From Seminavis robusta (lineage: Eukaryota > Bacillariophyta > Bacillariophyceae > Naviculales > Naviculaceae), in the NCBI GenBank assembly GCA_903772945.1, contig CAICTM010000230.1:1-64000 (forward strand): 64,000 bases of DNA, given 5' to 3'. Under the pieces are notes generated by a model. That model worked only from the letters and a program-made list of their open reading frames with translations, was not told the DNA's origin and searched no databases. Numbering within the stretch: position 1 is the first letter of the stretch; every line of letters starts with the position of its first letter. The position numbers were made by a program, and so were the translations under genes. Below, in pieces: positions 34,001 to 46,545 of the stretch.

Positions 34001-34096
34001 GCTCAGGCCAGGATGGAGCATGCGAAGAAAGAAATGGCCATGCTTGAGAAGATTTGCGCTGCGTTTGATAAGGCCGAAGCCAAGATGGGCAAGTAG
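31075..34096 (+). CDS. MICAL-like FAD monooxygenase, with an apparent frameshift
   Basis: Exons 31075-31428, 31549-32661, 32753-33086 and 33175-34096 join in consistent phases. The N-terminal 120 residues are unrecognised. CLVVGGGPVGLRLAIELVLGG is the FAD dinucleotide fold (GxGxxG). LLLKTALLLGVNFELGV and DCLFGCDGGQSKVR follow the MICAL/PHBH pattern. LVALCGDAVSDPNWLLGVGLQRGWNSALDA is the second FAD motif, close to MICAL's GDALLEPFWPMGTGIARG. The tail is disordered and ends in a coiled coil (about 33940-34080). No calponin-homology or LIM domain is present. MICALs oxidise actin methionines; the target here is unknown. Near 33505-33512 the frame changes by one base (after PLDK, before AKADKPAP). 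This may be a sequencing error, as both sides look well coded. Confidence 0.75.
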
Positions 34097-35075
34097 AGTT
34101 AGTTGTGGACTTTGTGAGAACCAGAGACCGCCAATCAGCTGTGCAACACTGTGCCGACCGTGGCAATCTCAGCGCACTTCACTCCCATCATGAGATAGGC
34201 ATGGATGAGTCGAGTCCCTGTTTTAGTGTCGTAGAGAAGGAATTAATAAGGATAACCTTTCATGTCTGCATCCACAAGAAACGTTTACATTGCCCAGTCT
34301 TCGTCATCGTACAGTAGTAATTGAAATAGATCCGCTCCAAGCTCGTAGCGTAGCAAACCAATAACATATCAGTAGTACCGCTGGCCGGTCCTAGCTAAGT
34401 GGCAATGGGAGGCTCTGCGCTTTGGGCATCGAGTGTTACCCAGTCCTTGCATTGTCACCGGAGGCAAGTCTGGATTCCCAGCTAGCTTCACCCAGGCTGG
34501 AGCACGAAATTGTCTCCTCTCTCTACTTGAGGCCAGAGCCAGCAACGATCAGCCTGCATTTGAAAGCGCAGCCTTCCTGCAAACGCCAAGCTACCGGCAG
34601 CTAGCTAAGCCAGCTAGCTAGATCATTGGCTGGGACGGAAGCTGCAATAGTCATTGTCATTGTACAGCATGGCAGACAGGTTGCCCGAGCACGGATTGAA
34701 TTCGTGACTAAAATCACCTTCCGGTAGCTACCGGTAGATCATCGCCACGATCCTCGGCGTTGGCAGAAAGTGTGCCAATCGATCGAGGACACACTGCAGT
34801 CAACGCCCACAACGTTGATAGTGCGGTAGCATCACCCAAGCAAGAAGCAAGAGGTTGGCTGAAAGGTTCTGTTGAACGGTATCTTATCAGTCATCCCAGT
34901 TTCTAGCTATCTATCTATTGTGGTTACCGGCAGCAGCATCGTGGGTTGTTGGATCTTATCCTATCTTATCTTTCTGGACAATGACGAACGGCAGTCACAA
35001 GAACGGCAAGTTTCAATAATTGTAAATAACTAACTAACTGACTGCTCGATCGACCGACAAGGACAACACAACAAG
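34097..35075. other. Intergenic region between FAD gene and GGCX-like copy 2
   Basis: 979 bp without coding signal. CTAGCTAGC words cluster at 34595-34622 and GGTAGCTACCGGTAG palindromes at about 34720-34735. A TATCTTATC-type run lies near 34960. It presumably includes the promoter of the gene at 35076. Confidence 0.4.
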
Positions 35076-37519
35076 ATGCCGACCAAGCGACGGAACCGTG
35101 GCAACAATGCAGGTAAAACTACCCCTCAACCTCCCATTGTCGCTGCCAGACCCATCATTAGTGATGGTCGTCGTCCTCCCGTGTTGGTAGATATCCCCTT
35201 GGTTCCGGTCGAACAGATCGATCCTCAAGCGGCTGCTCGGATTGTCAAGTCAACCCCCGTGGATCCATCGACCCAAATTGTACGCCATTTGGCAATCTTT
35301 CGAATCCTGATCTTTCTCATGTTGGTATATGTAAGTTTTTGTTTTTGTTCAATGAGAATATGGACGGAGCGTGTGCACTAACTAATACCCTCTTCTATTT
35401 ATCTTTTTGGATAACCATTCAATAGACCTACGTGAGATACTTACCGCATACCGAAGTGAATCGACACATTGTGGATGCCTGGTTTACATACGATCAATTC
35501 TTTTTCTTTGACTGGGCACCCAAACAGGGAGATCCCTGGGGTAGATTTTATTCCTTGACCATCCTGACGTGTGCCGTCTTTTTTGGAATGCTCAGTGTCA
35601 TGGGGGGAGTCAACGGGATGCCCCACAGTTTCCGCTTTTCGGGATCCGTCTTTCTCGGTTGCTTTGCCTTTCGGTTCTTTACATTTGCCAGTCACTTTCA
35701 GGATCGACACTATCTGCTATTCTTGTTGGGAGTCATTTCGGTAGTGGCAGGTGGAGGTGGCTTTTTTCTCATTTTTACCGAAGTGGAACCCCAAATGACA
35801 CCACAGTTGCAACAAAGTCAACGATACCGACGAAGGATCCTCATTCAATCCAGTGAATGGGGTGCCATCACATTGAGACTCCAGTTTGCAGTTGTCTTTT
35901 TCTATTCCTCACTCTGGAAGCTACACAGTGATTACCTGCAAGGACACATTTTGAGAGGACATTTGGTGGGATTTGATTTTGAAGGAGGCACTACACGACA
36001 ACCCGGGCTTTGGACCGTCTTGGAGGCGATCTTTGGACCTCAATTGTTTCAGTGCATGGGTATTGGCGGATTTTTGATGGACTTTGGCATGTTCCTGGCA
36101 TTGGTCTTTCGACGTCCTTCCGTGGAGACGGTGAGATCCTTTTCCGCCTGGACATTTCTTTTCCACGTGACAGTGGCGTTCTCTGTGGGACACAGGCTTG
36201 GATACTCCTTCTCCGTCATGTGCCTGGCGGGGATACTCATGTTTTATCCGATTGGTGGAGGTACCAAGGTCGATAGCAGTGATGATGATAGCGAGCGGAT
36301 CCACAGCCCGGCAAGTAGCAAGTCTCAATCTGCCATCAAGCAACGGATTCGAAGTCGTCGGCAGCACTCGGTAGAAGCCAATCTGGTCGATTGGGTGCAC
36401 CGATATGCTACAGATAGTGTGGAAGCACGGGCTACTCGACCCCAACAACTGTTCACTCTAGCCTGGTTGGTAGTACAAATCTTGATTCCACTCCGAATGC
36501 CCTTTGTGTCAGGTGGAAACTTCCCATTCAATGCCAAAGGGTATCGCTTCTCGTGGACCATGATGATGCACAGCCGCCAAACTTCAATCCTACATGTTGG
36601 AAGGTACAATCCTCCTCCCAATTCAGGAATCCAGCCGTCGGATCGGATAGTTCCATTGCAGATGTTCTATCTGATTCCAGAATGCAACGGGCACTCTTTA
36701 CAAAGGAAGGACTACATGCCTGATAGGGCTGTCTCGGCTGAAGACCCCAGAACTCTTCCGATGAAGTCTATCTTGACGGAACCACAATACACGTTCATTA
36801 CATTCTATCCTCGCTACATTGTGCGTGTTGGTGGCGGGATGAGCTTGGTGTTGCATCAGATTAAACCAGAATCATGCGACGGAGCCCATGTGGCCGTGTC
36901 GGGCGTCCATTTCGCCAAGCTAAATGGCAAAGGCGCCTTTTGCAGAATGATGGATCCAACCGTCAACTTGGCACTCAGCGAAATCACGCGGTATCACAGA
37001 AATCTGTGGGAACAATTGTGGGGAGTTATTTTTGACGTGGCAACTCCTGACTATGAGATTATGTTTCCATCAGGGATCGGATCAATGAATTCAAAGATTG
37101 AGAAGCACAGAGCTAGCGTCGAGAAGAGATCAAAAGGGGCCAAACGAATTGAATTCGTAGCCGATCGATCAGCTTGCCTTGCATCTCGCCCACTTGCCCT
37201 GTGGCCCAATGGGTATCCACTAGCAGTGATGCCATTGGAGGCGCCCGACAAGGCTAGACTATTCATAACTTCACGAGAGAACACGATCAACACGGATGAT
37301 GCGGGAGAAACCAACGTCACCATTACAGCTGGTAATCAATGGGACATCCTCGACGAACCAAAGACTACGGCCCTCAAGATGAAGCGACCTCATCCTTTGA
37401 CGGCCATCTCTGTTGAGGTTGGCATGGTGCTGAACGGAGGTGGTCGAAAGCCTGGAGATCCACGTTGTGGTGAAACCACGGAAGAGGACGTTCTGTTTGC
37501 CCTGATATTCATGTCCTGA
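35076..37519 (+). CDS. Gamma-glutamyl-carboxylase-like (GGCX/HTTM) membrane protein, copy 2
   Basis: Exons 35076-35330 and 35426-37519, in phase 0, give 782 residues. It parallels copy 1 throughout. The intron falls after the same LVY tripeptide at the end of the first hydrophobic segment, the next exon begins TYVRYLPH against DYATYLPH, and FFYSSLWKLHSDYLQG keeps the Lys equivalent to the GGCX active-site residue. The lumenal part keeps LNGKGAFCRMMDPTVNLALSE. Copy 2 lacks the polyglutamine-like and Lys-rich linker of copy 1 between the early helices. Both should sit in the ER with lumenal active sites. Whether the activity is vitamin-K-dependent carboxylation is inferred from homology only. 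Confidence 0.8.
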
Positions 37520-38790
37520 TCCGTTGCGTCAATGAGATTGGCTTGGAGCCATGCTGAATTATGCAACTTGGATTCAAACGCATTCCCCATCCTAGATAGA
37601 CAGCTTAGTTAGTTGTAGTCAGCAAGATTGAATTAGTGGCCGGGGTGCTGTGGCTATAGCTTGCAGACCTGTCGACAGCGAAGGCTGGTTTGCTTGCAGT
37701 TATCGTACAGTAGCGGTGAGCGTGTTGAAGTTCCAAGGGGGGCACATGCAGTCCATTGCTTGCACTTGTGAACAAACCTGTACCGTACCAGGTACCTGGT
37801 ACTACCAGTACCTAGCTAGACTAGTCCAACGATTTGGTGCACGTGACCTACCCTTGCCTCCTTTCAAGGGTTTGTGCCCGCACATCACCTTACAACTGTG
37901 GCACTCAGCAAGCTACTGGAGCTGCTACTCGTACCAGGTACCAATAGCTAGCTAGCTAGCAAGAAGGCAGCCTGCACCCTGAAGTCTTTCGTATCAAGTT
38001 TCATGGCTGCCAGACTCCAGATACTGCAACAACCAACTGCCGTGCCACAAATAATATCCATCCTAAAGCTTCAACTGCAATCTACATCTTGATGGTAGTG
38101 GTGGAAGGCAGGGCCATTGCCCAATAGTCAGCGAAACCTTCTGTTTAACCCACTGGACCTAATACCGTGGATCCGTGCAATTCAGAACCGTGAAGCTCTC
38201 ATCTTATTGGCCTGATCACTTCTTGCTTCTGCCCGCCATCCAACCACATGATTTGCCGTTCGTCGTTGTCGGCGAGGAGCATCGTCTCCGGACCTCACTG
38301 TAGTTGGAGCGAGAGATCTTTCTAACTCAAAAGTCCAAACAGCTCCGAGAGGGCCATTCCAAAGGGGTCAGAGACACAGACGAGGAAGCGAACAACACCT
38401 GGACAGCATCACGAGAGGGCAGTATGCAGGAACCAGTGAAGTCCACTTGGTACCGTAAAGTAGTTGTCACTGTCTCTTTGTGGCATGGTTGCTTCCGCAC
38501 TCCGAAAAAATGTTCCTGATTGGTTGAACAAAGAACAAAGAGTGCAACTTCAATTTTCTGACACTTGCAGTTCCAAAGCCGATTAGATTGGTTGCGCTCT
38601 TGTTCACTGTAGAAATGGCACCAGCTCTGGTTTATTCTTGACTCACTCGGAAGTTCCCCACATTACGCCCGACGCCGTTTCATTACGTCACACAACTTTC
38701 CCAGCCTCGCCACACTGCTCACAATTCAAGAGAAGAAATCAAAAGGAGAAATTCACCACACTGACTACCTTGCAACACCCAACCTTTCAA
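37520..38790. other. Intergenic region
   Basis: 1.27 kb with no supported gene. GTACCAGGTACCTGGTACTACCAGTACC-type palindromes lie at about 37780-37812 and CTAGCTAGCTAGC at about 37948-37960. The last 150 bp should hold the promoter and 5' leader of the SnoaL-like gene. Confidence 0.4.
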
Positions 38791-39423
38791 ATGGTGAGTC
38801 CTTCCTTCCCCAAGATGCTAGGGCGCTCGATCAGCCCCAAGAGCAGCTCCAATAACCGCCCCAAGTCCTCCCCAAAGAAGCCGCAACGCAGAAGACTCCA
38901 GATCAACTTGAAGGTTTTTCATATTTCCACTGCAGGGACCGAGCCCAAAGTGAAGTCAAGAGGAGCACTGCTCGTGAACATTGACCGTGCCCAAACAGTT
39001 CGAAAGTATTGGAGTCTGTTCAACTCCCACGACCTTGAGGGGTGTGCAGAGTTCCTGACAAACGACTGTGAAGTTGTTTTGGAAGACGACTGCGAACTCC
39101 CGTGGCACGAGATGAAAATCGAGTTTGAGGGCCTCTTTCAATCCTTTCCTGACATTCGGTTCCCTTATCAAAAGCTTGAAGTCAAGGACAATGGCATGAT
39201 CATTATTCAAGAAATGGTTGCCTCTGGAACCCATACGGGCAAACCGTTCGCCTGCTTTGCTTGTGAATCGATTCAAGCTTCTGGCAAGAGCGTCCAAAAC
39301 GATCCTGAGTCAATCACTTTCCACTTTCGAGATGACAAGATTTGCAAGATCGTTGGAAAAGGAGAGGGAGCTATTGGACCCGCAGGTATCTATACACAGA
39401 TCGGCGGCTTCCCTCTGGTATAG
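38791..39423 (+). CDS. SnoaL/NTF2-like domain protein
   Basis: 210 residues from the ATG at 38791. A basic Ser/Pro/Lys-rich leader (about 1-60) could be a transit or disordered region. Residues 68-200 follow the SnoaL/NTF2-like cone: TVRKYWSLFNSHDLEGCAEFLTNDCEV, then FPDIRFPYQKLEVKDNGMIIIQEMVASGTHTG, then ITFHFRDDKICKIVG. Relatives include polyketide cyclases, ketosteroid isomerase-like enzymes and non-enzymatic binders. No specific substrate can be assigned. It ends 208 bp from the end of the convergent protease gene. Confidence 0.7.
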   Translation: MVSPSFPKMLGRSISPKSSSNNRPKSSPKKPQRRRLQINLKVFHISTAGTEPKVKSRGALLVNIDRAQTVRKYWSLFNSHDLEGCAEFLTNDCEVVLEDDCELPWHEMKIEFEGLFQSFPDIRFPYQKLEVKDNGMIIIQEMVASGTHTGKPFACFACESIQASGKSVQNDPESITFHFRDDKICKIVGKGEGAIGPAGIYTQIGGFPLV

Positions 39424-39630
39424 CGGCTACGGCTCTCCTACATACATAGATACATTCTTTAGATCTTCGCTAGCTAGCCACAATTGAATAATTAACTATA
39501 TTCTCTTACACTACAGGGTTGATCTCGAGGAGTCCGAGAATGTCTTCATAGTTGTTGAAAGCACTTGCCGACCGAGCAACTTCAGAGCCTAGAGTGGCAC
39601 AGGAATCGACCCATAGACTCGCTCTCACGG

Positions 39631-42600
39631 TCACGAAGGCTCCAACAGAGTCAACACTGCGGATGCACTCGTCGCCATCAAAAGAAGCGTCCAGTACAAT
39701 CGTCCTGCTCCACTTGTCGGTACCGGTATCACTTCGTCCACTTCGTCTGGAGGGCTCGTCGAAGCTACCGGTACCGTGGGTGCAGGTGAGACGACGGGTC
39801 TTGCACTCTTGTGACCATAGACCACCAACTTCCAAGAAAGAAGTAAGCGACTTGAAGATTGAAGTAGTCTGGAAGACCTTAAGCCACCCCCGCAGGAACA
39901 GCAAGCGGCTCCAATGTCAATATCTTCATACACCATGTCCCAGATTGGCGGTGCTACCTGACTCTCGTCTCGGCAGTCGGTAACGCGCGCAAAATCGTTG
40001 CACGTCAATCTCTCCTCCTTTACATTCCAATATCGGAATTCCCATTTCCGATCCACGCAAACTTCAGTGCGTTCTGAGCTTTCGCTGGTACTGTCGCTAA
40101 TCTGAAGCATCCAATCCCCTTCTACTAATTCGCCCCAAAACTGCACGGTTCCCAATGACCACCAGTCGTCATCGGGTGAAGAGTGCGAAGACGGGCCACT
40201 GCGACTGAGGTGCGACTTAGTCCCAGATGGAGAAGTAAGGGAAACCTTGAGGCCACCTCGATGTGCATGAGTCATGTTGAGAAAGACGACAACACTTTCT
40301 GCCTTCACGTAGCCTGGGGTTGTGATGTTTATGCTGGAAGACAACGCATTCTCGTCGACTGATACTTCTTTGTCGATATCACCAGATAACTCAGAGAGTT
40401 GCAACTGCATTCCCAGGCGCTTCCATGACCTTGAGGCGAGAACTGCGGCTTGTGCATCGATCAGTCCAAACCCTGTGAACTCCCAATTAGACAATATCGA
40501 GGAAAGGTACAAGTATGCTCAAACGACTGACACGAAAGAACTCACCATATTTTTCAGAGTGCTTCAAGCCTGCTGCATTTGTCATCCATGATGAGTCGTC
40601 CAGGTAAACCTGGCGAGAAGTGGAAGCGACGATTCCGTGAACGTCCCTCCATGAGAGATCTGGGTTCACCTGAATTCATTCACACTAGGATGAGACGAGC
40701 TACAAGCCAGCTGCGAGTCATTTTCCAGCGAGAAATCCAAAGTGCTCACCTGCATCATCAGCGCAATGACTCCAGAAACCACCGCAGCCGCGAACGACGA
40801 CCCTACTCCGGCGTCATGCTGCGGGGAGAAGGGAGAGAGACAGTTAGTGATTCTAGGCTGCGAGTGAGTGAATATGAGTACGCCGTTGTCGATTTCTCTT
40901 ACGCAACCTCCACCAGGCTTCGCCACAACATTGTTCGCAATGTTTTTGGTGTCACCACCAGGTGCGCTCCTGAGTGTTGAAAGGGGTGAAAGCACTGATT
41001 GAGTGAGCCCACGAAGGCACCTTGGTTTGAAAATACAAGCCCGTGCTTACACAAAGACACCTGGACCTCTTGAACTATAGTCGGAATGCCTTCCATCCTT
41101 CCCCACCGCCCCCACATGCAGCACAAAACGACATTGGTACCCTTCAGGTGAAGTCGCACAACTGTCAGTGGAAACAAAACAGACAGAACGCATCGGTCTC
41201 TGCCAAACTCACCCGCCTCGTTTCCGTCGTCGCCTGCTCCAGCCACATACACAATTCCTTTCCCTTGACGTCCACGGATGATTGTTGGGATTAGCAGTTT
41301 CTCGGGAAAGAATGCTGGTCTCTTTGTGGAGGGGTCCAAAGGTACAAAGCTAATGTCAACTTTGTTAAATTTGGTGAGATACACGAATCCGCCATCGCTG
41401 CTACCAGAGGGAGGCCTGCACTCAAAGCAAGAAAGACGAGGTGTTAAGCTGTGCTCCGATTTTCACAGGTACTAAAGCCAGCTTCTCAAGTGCGTACATT
41501 ACACACGAAGATAGTTCTGACTCGGGAGCAATCCCCACGGAACAGAGATCATTCGCTCCAGCGGCAATTATTCTGAGAAGGGTATCAGAGCAAACAACAA
41601 CATAGAGGGTGAGACGAGAGCAAGCGACTGTAGAGTACCTGGACAATAGACCCACTCACGAAGCCATTGCGGTTCCCAGTGTTTTGTCTTGCACCTGGTT
41701 GCCATCATCACATGAAGTCCTGAACCTGGAAGCAAACTCTGCATTCTGGCTGTCTATCTCCAAGTTGTTGATCCGAACTGCACGAAATCGATTTCAACAG
41801 AAGTTAGAAAGAAGACTCAGTGAAGCCAAGCAAATGTTTTATCCCCTCCACCTACCATGAATGCCAGAGCCTGTTAATCCATCCCTCCACACAGGTTCTA
41901 CATTGATCAAGGAATAGGACCAGCTCATGGCATCATACAAAGGGTCTCTCCCTCCATCCACTTCATGGCATTTGCTTTCCCAATCAGTAGCGTTCGTGCA
42001 TGATGACCACTTTCCCTTGCCATGTTGCTGTGGACGTGACATCGCTTAGGATGGCATCCAACGATTCGAAAACACAGTAGAGCAGACAAACACACTTACA
42101 GTCCAAAAGTCTTCTCCCAGTGCCGCAGACAGGCAAACAGCATCTCCAGCACAATAGACAAACCCATTTTCGACGCATTCGTTGCAGTCGTAGCTGAACA
42201 TTTGAGCCGCATCACAATCAAAGCAGTCGTTCCGACAAACAGGGTTGCATTCACGGTCAAACTCCACCTCAGAATCGCAAGCTCCTCCCTCGTCAACAAA
42301 TGCTTCGTTGCACGAGAACTCCGCCAAGCCAGAATCGGGTTCAAAGTCGTGTCCGTAAATCACCAACTTCCAAGATGTGAGAGAACTTGAAAAACTAGAT
42401 GCTAGCGCGCCGCCGCCACAAAGACAGCAAGCTTCTGCCATCTTTCTTCCTTCGAAGACAACATCCGATATTTCATCGACCTCGCAATAAGTCTCATCAT
42501 CAAAGGAGCCACACGACAGAGAGGCATTGTAGCCCTCTCCAGTAGGGTCCACGAAGGTCACCCAGGGAAGATCCACGCAATCGCTGACCTGTGGGCGGAG

Positions 42601-45600
42601 GGCACGGAAACGGTCAGCCAAGCCGACACCAACAGTATGCATAATCAAAATCACGCCCTCTACTCACGACGCCTGCACGCTGGTCAGAAACTCGCAGAGT
42701 CCACGTCCCAACTGGAGACTCCCCGTATGTTCGTAGAGTCATCAGTTTCCACTGAACATCGATAGAGTTTTCGGGCCGCTTCGACGGTGCCAGGAGAGAT
42801 TCGGTGCCCTGAGCGGACGTGAGCGTAACCATGAGGTCTCCTCGACTGGGATGGTTGCTTAGGTCAAGAACAACGAGGACATGTTCGATGACCATGTTTG
42901 TTTCTGCTATCTCAAGCTCCAGCTCAGCGACAGTATCAGGGTCGTCGGGAATCCTCACGTCGAGGACGTCCGACTCAGCAGAGATCTGTTTCTCTTCTCC
43001 CCAATTACGCCATCTTTGTGCAGCGGACACTGCAGAAGTAGCATCGACCAAGCCAAAGCCTTGCGAATAATGCTGATTGAGACTAAGTGCAGGACAAAGC
43101 TTGAAATGAGCAAGACATTCAACTCACCATATTTGTTACTGTGTGGGAAGCCAGCTCCATTTGTGGTCCAGTCTGGGTCCTCTGGGTTGATTTGTTGAGA
43201 TGTCAACGCAAGGATGGCTTGAACATCTCGCCAGCCAAGAATAGGGTTGGCTGCCCATACGGTAGTGTGAGATAGGTTTCTTTGTCTCCGCTCACTCCCT
43301 CTTCCTCCCTCTTCCTTACCTTCCAACATCAACGCAACCACCCCACTGACCCTGTGCAAAATGACAGTGAGTTTGGGCAACCAAACATGTACGAAATGAC
43401 ACCCAGATCGATCAGTTGGGAGCACTTACACGGGGGCGGAGAAGCTGGTGCCGACAGTGATATCGTGCTACGACAGAACAAGCAATACATGAATGATTGT
43501 AATTCAGAGAGTCCACCGAGTACAGATTTTTGCTGACGTACACATCCTCCACCGGGCTTTGCAACAATGTTGTTCCGTATAAATTCGCGATCCCCCCCTT
43601 TGCAGGCCACATAGAAACCGCAATCAAACACTTAGTGTCAGCGTCGACCTCGTATGACCCAATCAACGGGGATCTCCGAGATCGTACCTGGAGCGGTACT
43701 GAACATGCCATGACGGAGGCAGGCAAAAAAGGGACAAAGGCTTGAGACGGCAAGCCAAGATCACAGAAGACCAACAGTATGAGAGCTTACACAAAGACAG
43801 TAGGACCCGAAGTGGAATACGATGCCTTTGGCACAAGGAGGCAACAGTCTGATGTGAGGAGGCTCATCACAAGGCGACCGAGCCAAGGTTGATTGAACCA
43901 TCATCTACCAAAAGAGAAAGACTCACGTGTTTTCCATCCTTTCCCACAGCTCCAACCCCTATAGTTGCTCGATTGCTGACAAAGCCGTTAAACCCAGAAA
44001 ACCCCCCGAACCCAAGACCATTCCCAACGGCATACACCACTATTGTCCCCAATCCATGGCGTCCATTCTCCAACAGTGTTTCGAAGATTTCATCAAACCA
44101 TTCGGGCACGGTGTGGTATGTACACGACACGTAGGCATGAAGGAACTCTGTGCCTACGGGTACCACGTTAGGCAAGAGCCAAGAAGAGTTAGCCACTCAC
44201 ATGCCTCCCGAGTGGAACGAGGCAAGAGCTGTTGACCTACATGCTTCGGCGTCATCTTCCCACGAAGCCAGGCAGTATCTGGCAATCTGGAGCCTACAGC
44301 GTCTCGAAAGCTCCCCAGAGAAGTCAGAGCAAACCTTGCAAGGGGAGCCCAAAGCATCTCTGATGAAGGGGCATTCCTCGTCACGCAACTGTCGACGCCT
44401 TACGTCTGGTACCTCTGGAAAGCAAGAATAGGGTCCCCAGCTGTTGCTGATTATCGACACATTGGTATAGTTGTTGCCAAGGAACAATGTCTCAATCTCC
44501 TCCATTTCCAGACCATTGGGCTTTCTGCAAGCCGCGAAGGTCACTCCAGGAGCAATGCCTGTCGCACAGGCCCCATTCCCTGCACTCCCCCCAATGATGC
44601 TGGCACACGCCGTTCCATGGTCATCTTGATCCGATAAAGGCAAAAATTCGTCACACGACGCATCAACATCCAACCGGCCACGAAACTCGGGATGGAAAGC
44701 ATCTGATGAAGCAGCAAGAGTTAGGCTGGTGGCAGATGAATCTGAGCTCCACCCCATCCATTCCTCGTTCACTTACCAAAACCATCATCAATGACTTTTA
44801 CCTTGATTTCGAAAACACAACGAGAAAATTGGAAAGGTCAGAGACCAAAGGAACAGGAAAGGGAAGCCGACCAAAAAGTTCGCTTACGACAACCCCCCGG
44901 CCAGTATAATTTGCGTCCCAAACTTGCTCGACATTGATGAGCTTGTAGCTCCATTCCATGGAACCATACAGCGGATCCTTATTTGAAGTGCATGTGGTGG
45001 TGGTCCAATGCTCGGGTCCGGTACAATAGGATGTCTTGTTGAATGTCTCCTCCCAAAACGCCCCATCCAATGGCGTTGACAGACACAATGCTTCTGTATC
45101 ACACCAGAAGCAACCACTTTGAATACACCCCTGGCAGTCGAATCGGAACCGAACGCAGGGATCACAATCCAAACAACCGTCACATCCCGGTGGTACGGAT
45201 GATGATGATGATTGGCACGTACTGCTGTCGTCTGTGGAGCACTCGCTGTCTCTATCATAATAATAATCGCAGGTGTAATTGAGTGCAGGGAACAGTGCCT
45301 CGTAGGCTTCCTTGGACGCATTGCGAGTGGATCCATTGGGGAGTAAATTGTCACAAGTGGGGGTCCAGGAATCGGTCGTTTCATTGCAGCAAGGGTTGAG
45401 GAACCAGTCGCAATTCGATGGTACTAGTGTCGAGTTATTGTGTGATGATGATGATGATGTTTCGTTATCATGCTGATGATGATCCGTGACAATCAAGAAG
45501 CACTCCCATTCTGCCACGGGTGGAATGGATGTGTTGGTAGGATCTTGCAATTCTGCATTGTCGGGACGAGTTGCTTGGTCCATGGTGATGCGAGCGATAG

Positions 45601-46545
45601 GGATGGGAGGATCTATATTGGAGTAGGAGGTGGGATCGGTCCAACTGGCCCTGTTGTCTGTACCGAGTTTCCAGGGAAATGTCTGTATCTTGAAGTGATT
45701 GTACCATGTATCCGTGCCTGGATCTAACAAGGATACATTATAGAATCCTGTAAACCAATCTGGACTGGGTCGCATGGGGACAATGGAAGAGAAGCGATCA
45801 TGCGCGGGTGACGCAGTGAGGGGGGGAAAGTGATAGAATGTGTCACCCTGACGAGTGTAAAGACCCCAAGAAGTATATAAGGATGTGCAGCAGTCAAAGT
45901 ATTCTGGCAGAACAATGTCTTTTGAATCTGCTCGCATTTCCACCAGCAGATCGGACCAGTCAAATTGTTCCTAAGAAGTAAGTAACAAGCACACACAAAC
46001 ACAAGGAGATGGATCAAGGTTGGTATCATAGGCACGGTAGTAGAGGGCAACGGGGGAAGAAAAAAGTAGCATGAGGAACAGGCAAAAGCAACGATTGGTT
46101 AGAACCGGATCAAATAACATAACCCTCTGTTCTTCGACGCTCTGTCTGCCATGATGCATACACTCGATCAGTTGGCGTGCTCACTTACTTCGACATACGA
46201 CTCCAAAGTGTCGTCGGCTGTGGCCCCATCTTGCCACAGAATTCTGTTTGGAGTGTGCGCCCAGACGAGGGGATTGTTCCAATAGGCAGATCTCAATGGA
46301 TAGTTTGACGGCATGCGCTCTTGAGTCCATAGATTTCGCATGGTACAGTGATAGTCCAACTTGCGCTCCGAGTCTCGAGGTTCCTGACCAGGAGTCTGAA
46401 CCAAGACGCGAAAGGGAGCGTCATCTGCTGCTATTGCAGTTACCACAAAAAGACAAAAGACAAGTAGTACAACCGCATGGATTTGCCTGTCGAGTCTCTT
46501 TGTATGCCTTGCAGCATCTCCAACCATACTTCTACTGATGATCAT
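39631..46545 (-). CDS. Double-module kexin-like S8 protease, second module degenerate
   Basis: About 20 small exons. The first six map to 46545-46189, 45970-44888, 44801-44777, 44702-44241, 44153-43927 and 43825-43791; the next junction is unclear. The protein has a signal anchor (VVLLVFCLFVVTAIA), a long Cys-bearing region, subtilase domain 1, a P domain (YGESPVGTWTLRVSD), a Cys-rich linker, subtilase domain 2, a second P domain and a C-terminal membrane segment. Domain 1 has VIDDGF, DDHGTACAS, YAVGNG and GTSFSAPVVSG, so Asp, His, oxyanion Asn and Ser are all present. Domain 2 has RINNLEID, TLGTAMAS, VAGAGDD and GSSFAAAVVSG: Asp, His and Asn are replaced and only Ser remains. Kexins cut secretory proteins after dibasic sites in the late Golgi. 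Each module begins with the same DPLY-x-xM-x-WSY-x-LINVE-x-VW block, showing internal duplication. Confidence 0.8.

Noticed and set aside
39631-42042. Second protease gene separate from the first
   Set aside because: The Cys-rich exon before it ends in a GTAAGT donor and the next exon continues the same module order, so one gene is more likely than two.
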